Source: Nonomuraea pusilla (GTDB lineage Bacteria; Actinomycetota; Actinomycetes; Streptosporangiales; Streptosporangiaceae). From it: DNA of 64,000 bases. Position numbers and translations under genes: made by a program. Location of the stretch: contig NZ_FOBF01000010.1 in the NCBI RefSeq assembly GCF_900109355.1, positions 186,001 through 250,000 of the forward strand. Direction: 5' to 3'. Shown piece after piece: positions 1-7,817 of the stretch (positions are counted from its first letter, which is position 1; each line of letters opens with the position of its first letter). Under the pieces are notes generated by a model. That model was given only the letters and a program-made list of their open reading frames with translations. It was not told the origin of the DNA and did no database searches.

Positions 1-1513
1 AGTGAGCACGCCCGACTGCCTCAACACGTCCGACACGCTCAGCACGATCGATTGCCTCAGGAACCCCGACACGCTGAGCGTGGCCGACTGCCTCAGCACC
101 CCCGAAACCCTCGGCATGACCGGCTGCCTCAGCACCCCCGAGACGCTCAGCATGACCGGCTGCCTCAGCACCCCCGAAACGCTCAGCGCGGTCGATCGTC
201 TGAGCGCCTTCGGCTCGTTGAGCGCGCTCGGCTTCCTGAGATGCTTCGGATGGCTGGGCACTTTCGGTGGCGGCTTCGACTGGCTGTGCGCCTTCGGCGG
301 TCCGAGGGGTGTGGACCGTCTCAGCGCGGTGGACCGTCTCAACGCGGTGGACCGTCTCTGCGCGGTGGATCGTCTCTGCGTGGTGGATCAGCTGCGCGCT
401 GTGGATTGCTTGCGTTGTTTCGGCATGCCCTGCTGCCTGCGCTGGATGAACGTGGGGGGATGTCGGCCCGGCTTGAGCAGCGGGCGTACCTGCAGTCGGC
501 GGAGAGGTCGGCTGAGGCGTCGCCTGAGCCCAGGTGGGTGGGGAGGCTGGCGGAGGGCCCGTTGTGGTGTCCAGTGCGGCGTGTCGGATTGGCGTGGGCG
601 TGGTAGGAGGCGCCTCCGCCGTCCCGGTTGCCGGAGGCGCCACGAGCGGCTGACCTCCTGGAAGAGCCGGATGAGGCACCCCGCCCGGCTGGCTCCCTGA
701 AGGAGTCGCGGCAGGCGCCCCAGCTCTCTGGGCGCCGGAAGCCTCCGCGAGAGGCGTCCTCGCGGGTTCCGTTCTCGACGTCGGGTGGGCGGGCTCGGTC
801 TCGCCGGCCGGCGAAGCGGCAGGGTTGGGCGAGGGTTCCGGGAGCGGCGTTGCCGGCGCAGCGGGGGGACTTCCCGGGTGGCGGGGTGGTGCCAGCCGGC
901 GGCTCGGATCAACGTCGTCGGCCCAAGGCTGCGGTGTCACAGCTTCCCTGGCCGGCCCTGTCGCTACTGCCCCAGCGGACGGCGTCGCTGCCTCCCGAGC
1001 AGGCAGTGTCGCTGCTGTCCCGGCGGACGGTGTCGCGGCCTCCCCCGCGGGTGCTGTCGCTGCTATCCCGGCGGACGGCGTCGCGGCCTCCCGAGCAGGC
1101 AGTGTCGCTGCTGTCCCGGCGGGCGGTGTCGCTGTCTCCCTGGCAGGCGGTGTCGCTGCTGTCCCGGCGGACGGTGTCGCGGCCTCCCTCGCGGGTGCTG
1201 TCGCTGCTGTCCCGGCGGGCGGCGTCGCGGCCTCCCTCGCGGGTGCTGTCGTTGCTGTCCCGGCGGACGGCGTCGCGGCCTCCCTCGCGGGTGCTGTCGC
1301 TGCTGGTCCGGTGGGCTGGGTGGTGGAGGTGGGGGCGGGGGGTTCCGGGGAGGTGGTGCCGTCGTGGGTGGGTGGTGCGGTGGGGTCGGCGGCAGGCGTG
1401 GGGGCGTGGGCGGCCTGCTCGTAGTCGAGCCAGCGCACCCCTTCTCCGACCTCCGGGTTGTACCGCCCTTCCTGAAGGACCCGCCGGACGTCCTGCTTGC
1501 GGTCGCGGTACAC
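1..1513 (-). CDS. repeat-rich Pro/Ala/Glu protein, C-terminus beyond window
   Basis: The reverse frame is open from a GTG at 1513-1511 to the window edge (about 504 codons, no stop). The GTG follows a perfect Shine-Dalgarno AGGAGG (1525-1520) with 6-nt spacing. The N-terminus is ordinary sequence (MYRDRKQDVRRV..., RYNPEVGEGVRWLDYEQ). A Pro/Thr/Ala stretch follows, then about seven copies of a 16-residue unit like TAPAREAATPSAGTAA (roughly 965-1325). Next comes a basic/proline-rich part, then a 6-residue unit like HRAETV (about 309-400) and a 12-residue unit like GHAERLGGAEAA (about 57-190). No signal peptide or membrane segment is seen. It is probably an intrinsically disordered protein; I do not recognise the family. 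Forward-strand ORFs here are shadows of the repeats. Confidence 0.75.
   Translation of the reverse strand, partial: MYRDRKQDVRRVLQEGRYNPEVGEGVRWLDYEQAAHAPTPAADPTAPPTHDGTTSPEPPAPTSTTQPTGPAATAPAREAATPSAGTATTAPAREAATPPAGTAATAPAREAATPSAGTAATPPARETATPPAGTAATLPAREAATPSAGIAATAPAGEAATPSAGTAATLPAREAATPSAGAVATGPAREAVTPQPWADDVDPSRRLAPPRHPGSPPAAPATPLPEPSPNPAASPAGETEPAHPTSRTEPARTPLAEASGAQRAGAPAATPSGSQPGGVPHPALPGGQPLVAPPATGTAEAPPTTPTPIRHAALDTTTGPPPASPPTWAQATPQPTSPPTAGTPAAQAGPTSPHVHPAQAAGHAETTQAIHSAQLIHHAETIHRAETVHRVETVHRAETVHTPRTAEGAQPVEAATESAQPSEASQEAERAQRAEGAQTIDRAERFGGAEAAGHAERLGGAEAAGHAEGFGGAEAVGHAQRVGVPEAIDRAERVGRVEAVGRAH
57..400. repeat. 36-bp and 18-bp in-frame tandem repeats
   Basis: Between about 57 and 190 a 36-bp unit (forward core ATGACCGGCTGCCTCAGCAC) is present in roughly three good and two decayed copies. 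Between about 309 and 400 an 18-bp unit (GTGGACCGTCTCAGCGCG) occurs four to five times. Both lie in the same reverse-strand frame as the 48-bp array and encode Glu/Ala/His-rich peptides. Three period lengths in one gene point to independent expansions. Confidence 0.75.
965..1325. repeat. 48-bp tandem repeat array (about 7 units)
   Basis: A 48-bp unit containing the forward string GTGCTGTCGCTGCTGTCCCG recurs about seven times with a few substitutions. It stays in frame with the reverse-strand gene, where it encodes a 16-residue unit close to TAPAREAATPSAGTAA. Because the unit length is a multiple of three, copy number can change without breaking the frame. Confidence 0.8.
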
Positions 1514-1627
1514 GTCCTGCCTCCTGTCATGCTCGACGACCGATCGTAGAGGGGCGGGCGTGGCCGGCGGGGTGAAGTCGGCAAGATTCGCGGCGACGTC
1601 TAAGCCCCGTACCTGCACAAACAGGGG

Positions 1628-3394
1628 TCAAGCCACCTCGACGGTGATGGTGTGCCAGCCGGTCGCGCCGTCCGGCATGGGCGGCGCCTCCTGCTCGGTC
1701 TGGGTACGTCCGGCGGCGTCCGTGGCGCGGACCTGGAGGGTGTGCCGGCCCGGGGTGGCGTCCCAGTCGAGGGCCCACTGGCGCCAGGTGTCGGGGCCGG
1801 GCACCTCGGCGAGGCGCGCCTGACGCCACTCGCCGCCGTCCACGCGTACCTCGACCGCCGCGACGCCGGTGTGCTGGGCCCAGGCGACGCCTGCGACGGT
1901 TACGCGTCCCGCCTTGAGCGACGCGCCCGCCCTGGGCAGGTCGATCCGGGACTCCGTCTTGATCGGGGCCTTGGCGGCCCAGCCCCGAGGCGTCCAGTAC
2001 GCCTGGTCCGTGTCGAACCTGGTGACCTTGATGTCCACCACCCACTTGGTGGCGGAGACGTACCCATACAGACCGGGCACGACCTGCCGCACGGGGAAGC
2101 CGTGTTCGAGGGGCAGCGGCTCGCCGTTCATGGCCACGGCGAACAGGGCGTCGCGGCCGTCCATGACGACGTCCACGGGGGTGCCGCAGGTGAAGCCGTC
2201 GGCGGACGTGGACAGCAGCATGTCGGCGTCGGAGCGGAGCCCGGCCCGGCGGAGCAGGTCGGCCATGCGTACGCCGAGCCAGCGCGCGTTGCCGACCAGC
2301 GGACCGCCGACGTCGTTGGAGACGCAGGTGAGCGTGACGTCGGCCTCGGTGAGCGGCATGCGGAGCAGGTCGGCGTACGTGATCTCGACGGGGCGGTCCA
2401 CCAGGCCGTGGACGCGCAGGGTCCAGGCGCGGGGATCGACCTGGGGGACGACGATCGCGGTGTCCACCCTGTAGAAGTCCTGATTTTTCGTGATGAAGGG
2501 GGTAAGGCCGTTGATCCTGAAGTCTGCCCCCTTCGGCAGCGGTTTGGCGGGCGTGGCGGGAGCGGGCAGCGCCACCCTGCCCCGCGCCGAGTTCACCGCC
2601 TGCCGCCCGGCCAGTTCCCGCCCGAGCAGCGCGGCCGCCCCCGCCACCACGATGCCTCCCGCGGCGCCGGTCAGCAGCCGCCTCCTGTCGAACGCCCGCA
2701 GGTCCTCCCCCACGCGCATGACCGCAGGCCGCTCCGGCTCCCCCGCGCGACCCGGCTCGCCCGCGCGCGGCGCGCCCTCCTCGCCGCCACGCCCCGCCCA
2801 CGCTTCCCGCTCCTCCGCGCGACCCGGCTCCCCCGGGTGTGGAGCGCCCTCGCCACGTCCCGACGCCTCCCGGGTGTCCCGCTCCGGCGGGCCGGCCGTC
2901 CCTTCAGGAGGGGTGGAGCGCTCCGGCAGGCCCGTGGCCGCGCGGGGCGCGAGGGGGAGGGAGCGGCGTAGCAGCCAGGTCAGGGTCAGGGCGCCGGCGG
3001 TCAGGCCGAGCACGGTCGGCAGCACCCCCGCCGCCTGCGCGTCCGGCCTGGTCAGCACCGCCAGCACGCCCACCGCCGCGAGCACCGCCATGCCGGCGAT
3101 CCCGTACGCGAGCCTGCGCAGCGCGAGTACGCCGATCAGCGCGGCGGCCAGGCCGAGCACGACGAACACCCCGCCGACGAGCACGGTCTTGTCGTTCGCC
3201 CCGAAGGTGCTGATCGCGAACTCCTTCACGGGCGCGGGCGACAGGTCCACGACGGCGTCGCCCACGGCCACGACGGGGAACGTCCCCTGGCCGGTCAGCG
3301 GGACGGCGAGCTGCGCGACGCCGAGGGCGACGGCACCCGCGACCAGCCCGGCCAGCGCCCCCGCCCACAGGGGCGCCTTCTTGAGTTTCTGCAC
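1628..3394 (-). CDS. membrane-anchored sulfite-oxidase-type molybdopterin oxidoreductase
   Basis: The 588-residue protein has four predicted membrane helices in the first ~145 residues, a charged Pro/Gly/Glu linker (about 150-225), a fifth helix (about 238-258) and then a sulfite-oxidase-type molybdopterin domain (about 285-480). The Mo-coordinating cysteine is Cys357 in TLTCVSN, followed by NDVGG and ARWLGV motifs. A C-terminal Ig-like Mo-co dimerisation domain covers about 490-588 (KTESRID, WAQHTGV, VEVRVDGGEW). The catalytic part probably faces outside. The substrate is unknown; homologues are simply called molybdopterin-dependent oxidoreductases. The GTG start lacks a Shine-Dalgarno sequence but has TACCGT six bases upstream, so a leaderless start is likely. 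Confidence 0.88.
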   Translation of the reverse strand: MQKLKKAPLWAGALAGLVAGAVALGVAQLAVPLTGQGTFPVVAVGDAVVDLSPAPVKEFAISTFGANDKTVLVGGVFVVLGLAAALIGVLALRRLAYGIAGMAVLAAVGVLAVLTRPDAQAAGVLPTVLGLTAGALTLTWLLRRSLPLAPRAATGLPERSTPPEGTAGPPERDTREASGRGEGAPHPGEPGRAEEREAWAGRGGEEGAPRAGEPGRAGEPERPAVMRVGEDLRAFDRRRLLTGAAGGIVVAGAAALLGRELAGRQAVNSARGRVALPAPATPAKPLPKGADFRINGLTPFITKNQDFYRVDTAIVVPQVDPRAWTLRVHGLVDRPVEITYADLLRMPLTEADVTLTCVSNDVGGPLVGNARWLGVRMADLLRRAGLRSDADMLLSTSADGFTCGTPVDVVMDGRDALFAVAMNGEPLPLEHGFPVRQVVPGLYGYVSATKWVVDIKVTRFDTDQAYWTPRGWAAKAPIKTESRIDLPRAGASLKAGRVTVAGVAWAQHTGVAAVEVRVDGGEWRQARLAEVPGPDTWRQWALDWDATPGRHTLQVRATDAAGRTQTEQEAPPMPDGATGWHTITVEVA

Positions 3395-3400
3395 GTTACG

Positions 3401-3406
3401 ACGGTA
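3401..3406 (-). promoter_or_regulatory. -10 hexamer TACCGT, leaderless start candidate
   Basis: TACCGT on the reverse strand is followed by six bases (CGTAAC) and the GTG of the molybdopterin oxidoreductase. This fits TANNNT-N6-GTG, and no Shine-Dalgarno sequence is present. No convincing -35 is visible. Confidence 0.5.
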
Positions 3407-3464
3407 CGCCGCCGCACTTCGCGGGGTTCTTACGCGGTGGTTACGACCCGCTCAGGCCATCGCC

Positions 3465-4055
3465 TCAGGAGGCGAGCATCTCCCGTACGAGGGGCGCCAG
3501 CGCGCGGAAGGCGCGGCCGCGGTGGCTGATGGCGTCCTTCTCCTCGGGCGACAGCTCGGCCGTGGTGCGGGTCTCGCCCTCGGGCACGAAGACCGGGTCG
3601 TAGCCGAAGCCGCCCGTGCCGCGCGGCGTGGTGATGATGCGGCCGTTCAGCACGCCCTCGACCACGGATGACGCGCCGGACGGCAGCGCGAGCGCGGCGG
3701 CGCACGCGAAGTACCCGGTGAGCTTGTCGGCGGGGACGTCGGAGATCTGCGCGAGCAGCAGGTCGAGGTTGGCCTTGTCGTCGCCGTGCCGGCCGGACCA
3801 GCGGGCGGAGAAGACGCCGGGCATACCGTTGAGGACGTCGACGCACAGCCCGGAGTCGTCGGCGACGGCGGGCAGACCGGACTGCTCGGCCACGGCCCGC
3901 GCCTTGAGCAGGGCGTTCTCCTCGAAGGTGACGCCGGTCTCGGCGACCTCGCCGATGGAGGGGAACTCCTCCAGCCCCACGATGTCGAACCCGGTCAGGA
4001 TGCGCCGCAGCTCGGCGATCTTGCCCGCGTTCCGCGTGGCCAGCACGATCTTCAT
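3465..4055 (-). CDS. rdgB: XTP/dITP pyrophosphatase (Ham1/RdgB family)
   Basis: The 196-residue product begins MKIVLATRNAGK, the characteristic substrate-binding N-terminus of Ham1/RdgB enzymes. It carries FEENALLKARA, the ADDSGLCVD motif with the catalytic Asp, SARWSG, GFGYDPVF and the C-terminal SHRGRA. These enzymes hydrolyse dITP, XTP and related non-canonical purine triphosphates to monophosphates and keep them out of DNA. The ATG overlaps the stop of rph by four bases (ATGA), so the two are translationally coupled. The rph-rdgB pair has the same order as Rv1340-Rv1341. A much longer in-frame upstream extension overlaps rph and is not used. Confidence 0.97.
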   Translation of the reverse strand: MKIVLATRNAGKIAELRRILTGFDIVGLEEFPSIGEVAETGVTFEENALLKARAVAEQSGLPAVADDSGLCVDVLNGMPGVFSARWSGRHGDDKANLDLLLAQISDVPADKLTGYFACAAALALPSGASSVVEGVLNGRIITTPRGTGGFGYDPVFVPEGETRTTAELSPEEKDAISHRGRAFRALAPLVREMLAS

Positions 4056-4771
4056 ACGCCCAGCGCCTCCTGCTGGATCAGGGTCAGCTCCTCGCAGCCG
4101 CCGACGGCCAGGTCGAGGAGCTTGTCGAGCAGGCCGCGGTCGAAGGGGGCGCCCTCGGCCGTGCCCTGGACCTCGACGAAGCTGCCTTCGCCGGTCATCA
4201 CCACGTTCATGTCGGTCTCGGCGGCGACGTCCTCGGTGTAGCAGAGGTCGAGCATCGGCACGGAGCCGACGACGCCGACGGAGACGGCGGCGACCGAGCC
4301 TATCAGGGGGTCTCCCGGGCACATCCGGCGCTCCCGCATCCAGGCGACGGCGTCGGCGAGGGCGACGTAGGCGCCGGTGATGGCGGCCGTCCTGGTGCCG
4401 CCGTCGGCCTGGAGCACGTCGCAGTCGAGCACGACGGAGTTCTCGCCCAGGGCCTTGTAGTCGACGCAGGCGCGCAGCGACCGCCCGATGAGCCGGGAGA
4501 TCTCGTGCGTGCGCCCGCCGATCTTGCCTCGGACGGATTCGCGGTCGTTGCGGGTGTTGGTGGCCCGCGGCAGCATCGCGTACTCGGCGGTGACCCAGCC
4601 CTGGCCGCTGCCGCGGCGCCAGCGGGGCACGCTGTCCTGGACGGAGGCCGCGCACAGCACCCGGGTGCCGCCGAACTCGACCAGCACCGAGCCCTCAGCG
4701 TGCGCCAGCCAGTTGCGGGTGATCGTAATGGGGCGCAGTTGATCGGGGTTGCGGCCATCCTGTCGGGACAT
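4052..4771 (-). CDS. rph: ribonuclease PH
   Basis: The 239-residue protein (MSRQDGRNPDQLRPITITRN...) is the usual length for RNase PH, the phosphate-dependent 3'-5' exonuclease that trims tRNA precursors. Visible family motifs include GSVLVEFGGTRVLC, the RATNTRNDRE segment of the phosphate/substrate site, GRTHEISRLIGRSLR, DCDVLQADGGTRTA and LCYTEDVAAETDMNVV. An in-frame extension to 4846 exists, but homology begins at MSRQDGR. The ATG has no Shine-Dalgarno sequence but lies seven bases after TAGGGT, suggesting a leaderless transcript. It is followed by, and overlaps, rdgB. Confidence 0.97.
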   Translation of the reverse strand: MSRQDGRNPDQLRPITITRNWLAHAEGSVLVEFGGTRVLCAASVQDSVPRWRRGSGQGWVTAEYAMLPRATNTRNDRESVRGKIGGRTHEISRLIGRSLRACVDYKALGENSVVLDCDVLQADGGTRTAAITGAYVALADAVAWMRERRMCPGDPLIGSVAAVSVGVVGSVPMLDLCYTEDVAAETDMNVVMTGEGSFVEVQGTAEGAPFDRGLLDKLLDLAVGGCEELTLIQQEALGV

Positions 4772-4778
4772 GCAGATC

Positions 4779-4784
4779 ACCCTA
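4779..4784 (-). promoter_or_regulatory. -10 hexamer TAGGGT before rph
   Basis: TAGGGT on the reverse strand precedes the rph ATG by seven bases (GATCTGC). With no Shine-Dalgarno sequence present, transcription probably starts at or next to the ATG. Confidence 0.5.
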
Positions 4785-4803
4785 TCTCCGGCCCGTAACA
4801 CTC

Positions 4804-4831
4804 TTGACCAAATGTGTCCGACACATAGATC
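4804..4831 (+). promoter_or_regulatory. candidate promoter TTGACC-N16-TAGATC for MFS gene
   Basis: TTGACC (4804-4809) and TAGATC (4826-4831) are separated by 16 bases, and the -10 ends eight bases before the ATG at 4840. This would give a leaderless or near-leaderless mRNA. It also explains why the in-frame TTG at 4804 need not be a start codon: it is the -35 box. The last base of the -10 deviates from TANNNT. Confidence 0.4.
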
Positions 4832-4839
4832 CTTACGCA

Positions 4840-6078
4840 ATGACAACGGGGGTGTTGCGGAACCCTGACTTCGTCCGCTTCATCGGTTCGCACGTCGCGA
4901 ACGAACTCGGAGCGAATATCTCGCGCGTCGCCCTCCCGCTCGTCGCCGTGCTGGTGCTGCACGCCGGTCCGGCCGAGGTGGGACTCCTGACGGCGCTCCA
5001 GACCGCCGCCCTCCTGGTGATCGGCCTGCCCGCGGGGGTGTGGGTCGACAGGCTGCGCAGGCGGCACGTCATGATGGCCAGCGACCTGACCAGGTGCGTG
5101 CTGCTGGCCGGCATCCCGCTGGCGGCCCAGTTCGGCCTGCTGTCGATCGGCATGATGTACGCGGTGGCCCTGCTCGTGGGCATGGCCCAGGTGTTCAACG
5201 ACGTGGCCGACCAGACGTACCTGCCTGACCTGGTCGCGACGGAGCAGCTCAGCGACGGCAACGCCAAGCTGGAGATCGTCCGTTCCGGCGCCTTCATGGC
5301 GGGGCCCGGCGTGGGCGGCGTGCTCGTGCAGACGATCACGGCGCCGTTCACGATCCTGATGACGGCGCTCGGCGCGTTCGCCTCCGTGCTCCTCCTCGGC
5401 TCGATCAGGGCGCCCGACAAGCCGCCCGCGCACAGCGAGCCGCGCCCCTTGCTGCACGACATCGGCGAGGGCCTGGCCCACGTCTGGCGCGACCGGCTGC
5501 TGCGCGCGTTCGCGTTCTCCTCGGCGGGCACGAACCTGTGCGTCAGCGCGGTGGTCGGCCTGTCGGTGCTGTTCCTGTCGGACGTGGTGCGGCTGCCGCC
5601 GACCGCGATCGGCATCCTGCTCATGTCAGGCGGCGTCGGCGGCCTGGTGGGCGGCTTCTCCGGCGCCTGGCTGGCACGCAGGTACGGCTCCGCCCGCATG
5701 ACCTGGCTGGGCTTCTTCGCGGCCTCGCCGTTCGGCCTGCTGTTACCGATGACGCAGGCCGACTGGCGGGTGTCGTTCTTCGCCATCACCTCGATGGCGC
5801 TGTCGTGGGGCGCGGTGCTGTCGAACATCGGCCAGGCCACCTACCGCCAGAGCACCACCCCCCAGCACATGCTGGGCAGGGTGAACGCCTCGGTCAGGTT
5901 CCTGGTCTGGGGGACGATGCCGCTGGGCGCGCTCCTCGGCGGCCTCGTCGCCCAGCAGATCGGCGTGCGTCAGGCGTTATGGGTGTTCATGATCGGACGG
6001 CTGCTGTCGGCCGTGCCGCTGCTGTTCTCGCCGCTGCCTCGCATGCGCGACTTCAGCGAGCTCCGTACCAGGTCCTAG
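4840..6078 (+). CDS. MFS transporter (EntS/MFS_3-like exporter)
   Basis: The 412-residue, roughly 12-helix permease begins MTTGVLRNPDFVRFIGSHV, typical of the MFS_3 (enterobactin-exporter-like) subgroup. It has the loop 2-3 signature GVWVDRLRRRHVMM and a matching C-terminal-half loop around LARRYGSARM. The substrate cannot be deduced; small-molecule efflux is the usual role. I chose the ATG at 4840 because homology starts there and a plausible promoter places transcription initiation near it; TTG 4804 is the in-frame alternative. It is divergent from rph and lies inside an otherwise reverse-strand block (murI, MBL protein, rph, rdgB) that is contiguous in mycobacteria, so it looks like an insertion. 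Confidence 0.85.
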   Translation: MTTGVLRNPDFVRFIGSHVANELGANISRVALPLVAVLVLHAGPAEVGLLTALQTAALLVIGLPAGVWVDRLRRRHVMMASDLTRCVLLAGIPLAAQFGLLSIGMMYAVALLVGMAQVFNDVADQTYLPDLVATEQLSDGNAKLEIVRSGAFMAGPGVGGVLVQTITAPFTILMTALGAFASVLLLGSIRAPDKPPAHSEPRPLLHDIGEGLAHVWRDRLLRAFAFSSAGTNLCVSAVVGLSVLFLSDVVRLPPTAIGILLMSGGVGGLVGGFSGAWLARRYGSARMTWLGFFAASPFGLLLPMTQADWRVSFFAITSMALSWGAVLSNIGQATYRQSTTPQHMLGRVNASVRFLVWGTMPLGALLGGLVAQQIGVRQALWVFMIGRLLSAVPLLFSPLPRMRDFSELRTRS

Positions 6079-6084
6079 AACGCT

Positions 6085-6124
6085 CCAGGCCAGGCCAGGC
6101 CAGGCCAGGCCAGGCCAGGCCAGG
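6085..6124. repeat. eight tandem copies of CCAGG
   Basis: Eight uninterrupted 5-bp CCAGG units sit just after the MFS stop codon. Each is a CCWGG site. The array is intergenic, so slippage would not affect a reading frame. It marks the junction between the inserted MFS gene and the conserved MBL-murI block. Confidence 0.95.
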
Positions 6125-6182
6125 TCGTCGGACGCTTCGGCCGAGGTCGTGGGACGGTTCAGCCGAGGTCGTAGACGGCTCC
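6122..6182. repeat. 22-bp imperfect direct repeat at the MBL gene end
   Basis: The unit GAGGTCGTGGGACGGTTCAG (plus CC) is present about 2.7 times with a few mismatches, immediately right of the CCAGG array. It extends into the last codons of the metallo-beta-lactamase-fold gene, whose stop is at 6159-6161. It looks like a short duplication of the 3' end of that gene. Confidence 0.7.
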
Positions 6183-6911
6183 GCTGCGGGCCAGCTCGAT
6201 CGGCCCCTCGAAGCCGCCCCTGACGGCGTCGTCCATGACGTCGGAGCGGTCGTTCCACGGCACGAGGTGGGTGAGCACGAGACGTCCCGCTCCGGCCTGG
6301 GCGGCGTGCTCGGCGGCCTGGCGCCCGGTGAGGTGCAGGCCGGAGGGCAGGCCGGGCCGCTCGACGAACGACGCCTCGCACAGCAGCAGGTCGGCGCCGT
6401 CGGCGAGCTTCACCAGCTCGGGCGACTCGCCGGTGTCGCCGGAGTACGTGACGGTGCGGCCGCCGCTGGTGACGCGGAAGCCGTACGCCTCGACCGGGTG
6501 GTTCACGAGCCCGGCGGTGAGCGTGAAGGGGCCGATCTCGTACGAGCCCGGCGTGAGCGGGACGAAGTCGAACGCGGTCTCCAGGCCCGGCTCGTCCGGC
6601 ATGCCGTACGCGGCGGAGAGCCTGGCCGGGGCGTCGGCGGGCGCGTAGACGGGCAGGAGCGGGTACGGCGCGTCGGGCCCGTAGGTGCGGGCGACGTGGT
6701 AGCCGCAGATGTCGAGGCAGTGGTCGGCGTGCAGGTGCGACAGGCAGACGGCGTCGACGTCGTACAGCCCGACGTGGCGCTGGAGCGCGCCGAGCGCGCC
6801 GCTGCCGAGGTCGAGCAGCATCCTGAACCCTTCGGCTTCGAGGAGGTAGCAGGACGCGGGGCTGTCGGGGCCGGGGTAGCTGCCCGAGCATCCGACGATG
6901 GTCAGCTTCAT
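6159..6911 (-). CDS. metallo-beta-lactamase-fold hydrolase (Rv1339-type, candidate cAMP phosphodiesterase)
   Basis: The 250-residue protein has the metal-site motif HLHADH (His59, His61, Asp63, His64), NHPVEAYGF, YSGDTGES with the bridging Asp, and LTHLVPWND for a late His. It therefore belongs to the RNase Z-like class of metallo-beta-lactamase-fold phosphodiesterases. Its position directly after murI (ATGA overlap) and before rph/rdgB matches Rv1339 of M. tuberculosis, which has been reported to be an atypical class II cAMP phosphodiesterase. Cyclic-nucleotide hydrolysis is therefore the leading hypothesis by orthology; tRNA 3' processing by an RNase Z-like enzyme is the alternative. Confidence 0.85.
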   Translation of the reverse strand: MKLTIVGCSGSYPGPDSPASCYLLEAEGFRMLLDLGSGALGALQRHVGLYDVDAVCLSHLHADHCLDICGYHVARTYGPDAPYPLLPVYAPADAPARLSAAYGMPDEPGLETAFDFVPLTPGSYEIGPFTLTAGLVNHPVEAYGFRVTSGGRTVTYSGDTGESPELVKLADGADLLLCEASFVERPGLPSGLHLTGRQAAEHAAQAGAGRLVLTHLVPWNDRSDVMDDAVRGGFEGPIELARSGAVYDLG

Positions 6912-7732
6912 GTGGGCCTCCCGTTAGAGGTGGTACCCCCCACTGGTGCGACTTCGACCACGTCGATCTCCGGCCCGAGGAAGCGTCGCCCGAGCCGGGC
7001 GAAGAGCGTGGAGTCGCCGGTGGCGAAGAAGCGGTGCCGGGGGGTGGCTCCGCCGTCCGCCGCCAGGCCGCGGTCGTGCAGGATGCGGTAGACGTCCTTG
7101 GCGGTCTCCTCGGCACTGGAGACCAGAGTCACGCCGTTGCCGGTGACGTACGAGATGGCGCCGAGGAGCAGCGGGTAGTGGGTGCAGCCGAGGATGAGGG
7201 TGTCGCACCCGGCGGCCCTGACGGGCTCCAGGTAGTCGCGGACGGCGTCGATGAGCTCGCCGCTCATGGTCTCGCCCCGCTCGACGAACTCCACCAGGCG
7301 CGGGGCGGCCACGCCGACCAGCTCGACGTGGGGGGCGGCGGCGAAGGCGTCGGCGTACACCATCGACTCGATGGTGACCCTGGTGGCGATCACGCCGACC
7401 CTGCCGTTGCGGGTGGCCCGCACGGCGCGCCTGGTGGCGGGCTGGATCACCTCGACGACGGGGACGTCGTAACGTTCGCGGGCGTCGCGCAGCACGGCGG
7501 CGCTGGCGCTGTTGCAGGCGATGACGAGCAGTTTGACGTCCTGCTCGACCAGGTGGTCCATCACCTCCAGCGCGTAGGAGCGCACCTCGGCGATGCGCTT
7601 GGGCCCGTAGGGCTGGCGGGCCGTGTCGGCCACGTAGGTGATGGCCTCGTGGGGCAGCTGGTCGATGATCGCCCTGGCGACCGTCAGGCCGCCCACCCCG
7701 CTGTCGAAGATCCCAATACTCGCGTCCGGCAC
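6908..7732 (-). CDS. murI: glutamate racemase
   Basis: The 274-residue enzyme has the catalytic cysteine pair Cys73 (IACNSAS) and Cys183 (LGCTHYP), Asp10 in FDSGVGG, and YGPKR. It interconverts L- and D-glutamate to supply D-Glu for peptidoglycan. The GTG start has no Shine-Dalgarno sequence but lies seven bases after TACCCT, so it is probably leaderless. Its TGA overlaps the ATG of the downstream metallo-beta-lactamase-fold gene. Length and motif spacing match the family. Confidence 0.97.
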   Translation of the reverse strand: MPDASIGIFDSGVGGLTVARAIIDQLPHEAITYVADTARQPYGPKRIAEVRSYALEVMDHLVEQDVKLLVIACNSASAAVLRDARERYDVPVVEVIQPATRRAVRATRNGRVGVIATRVTIESMVYADAFAAAPHVELVGVAAPRLVEFVERGETMSGELIDAVRDYLEPVRAAGCDTLILGCTHYPLLLGAISYVTGNGVTLVSSAEETAKDVYRILHDRGLAADGGATPRHRFFATGDSTLFARLGRRFLGPEIDVVEVAPVGGTTSNGRPT

Positions 7733-7739
7733 GTTCTAG

Positions 7740-7745
7740 AGGGTA
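7740..7745 (-). promoter_or_regulatory. -10 hexamer TACCCT before murI
   Basis: TACCCT-N7-GTG on the reverse strand, with the spacer CTAGAAC. No Shine-Dalgarno sequence precedes the murI GTG, so a leaderless transcript beginning at the start codon is likely. Confidence 0.5.
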
Positions 7746-7817
7746 GGCGACCTGCGCGATCAGCACCGCGTAAGAATGCTCACACCGGCGCGTTCCCGGC
7801 GTGGCTTCGCCCTGCGG

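Noticed and set aside
57..1325. Regular repeats that might look like a CRISPR array.
   Set aside because: There are no unique spacers between the repeats and no cas genes. The units are contiguous, degenerate and coding.
2..1575. Several long forward-strand ORFs rich in Ser/Arg/Gly/Cys.
   Set aside because: They are shadows of the in-frame tandem repeats of the reverse-strand gene, have no ribosome binding site, and give biased, non-protein-like compositions.
4804..4839. TTG 4804 as the start of the MFS gene.
   Set aside because: Homology begins at ATG 4840, and the TTG fits better as a -35 element (TTGACC). It is not fully excluded.
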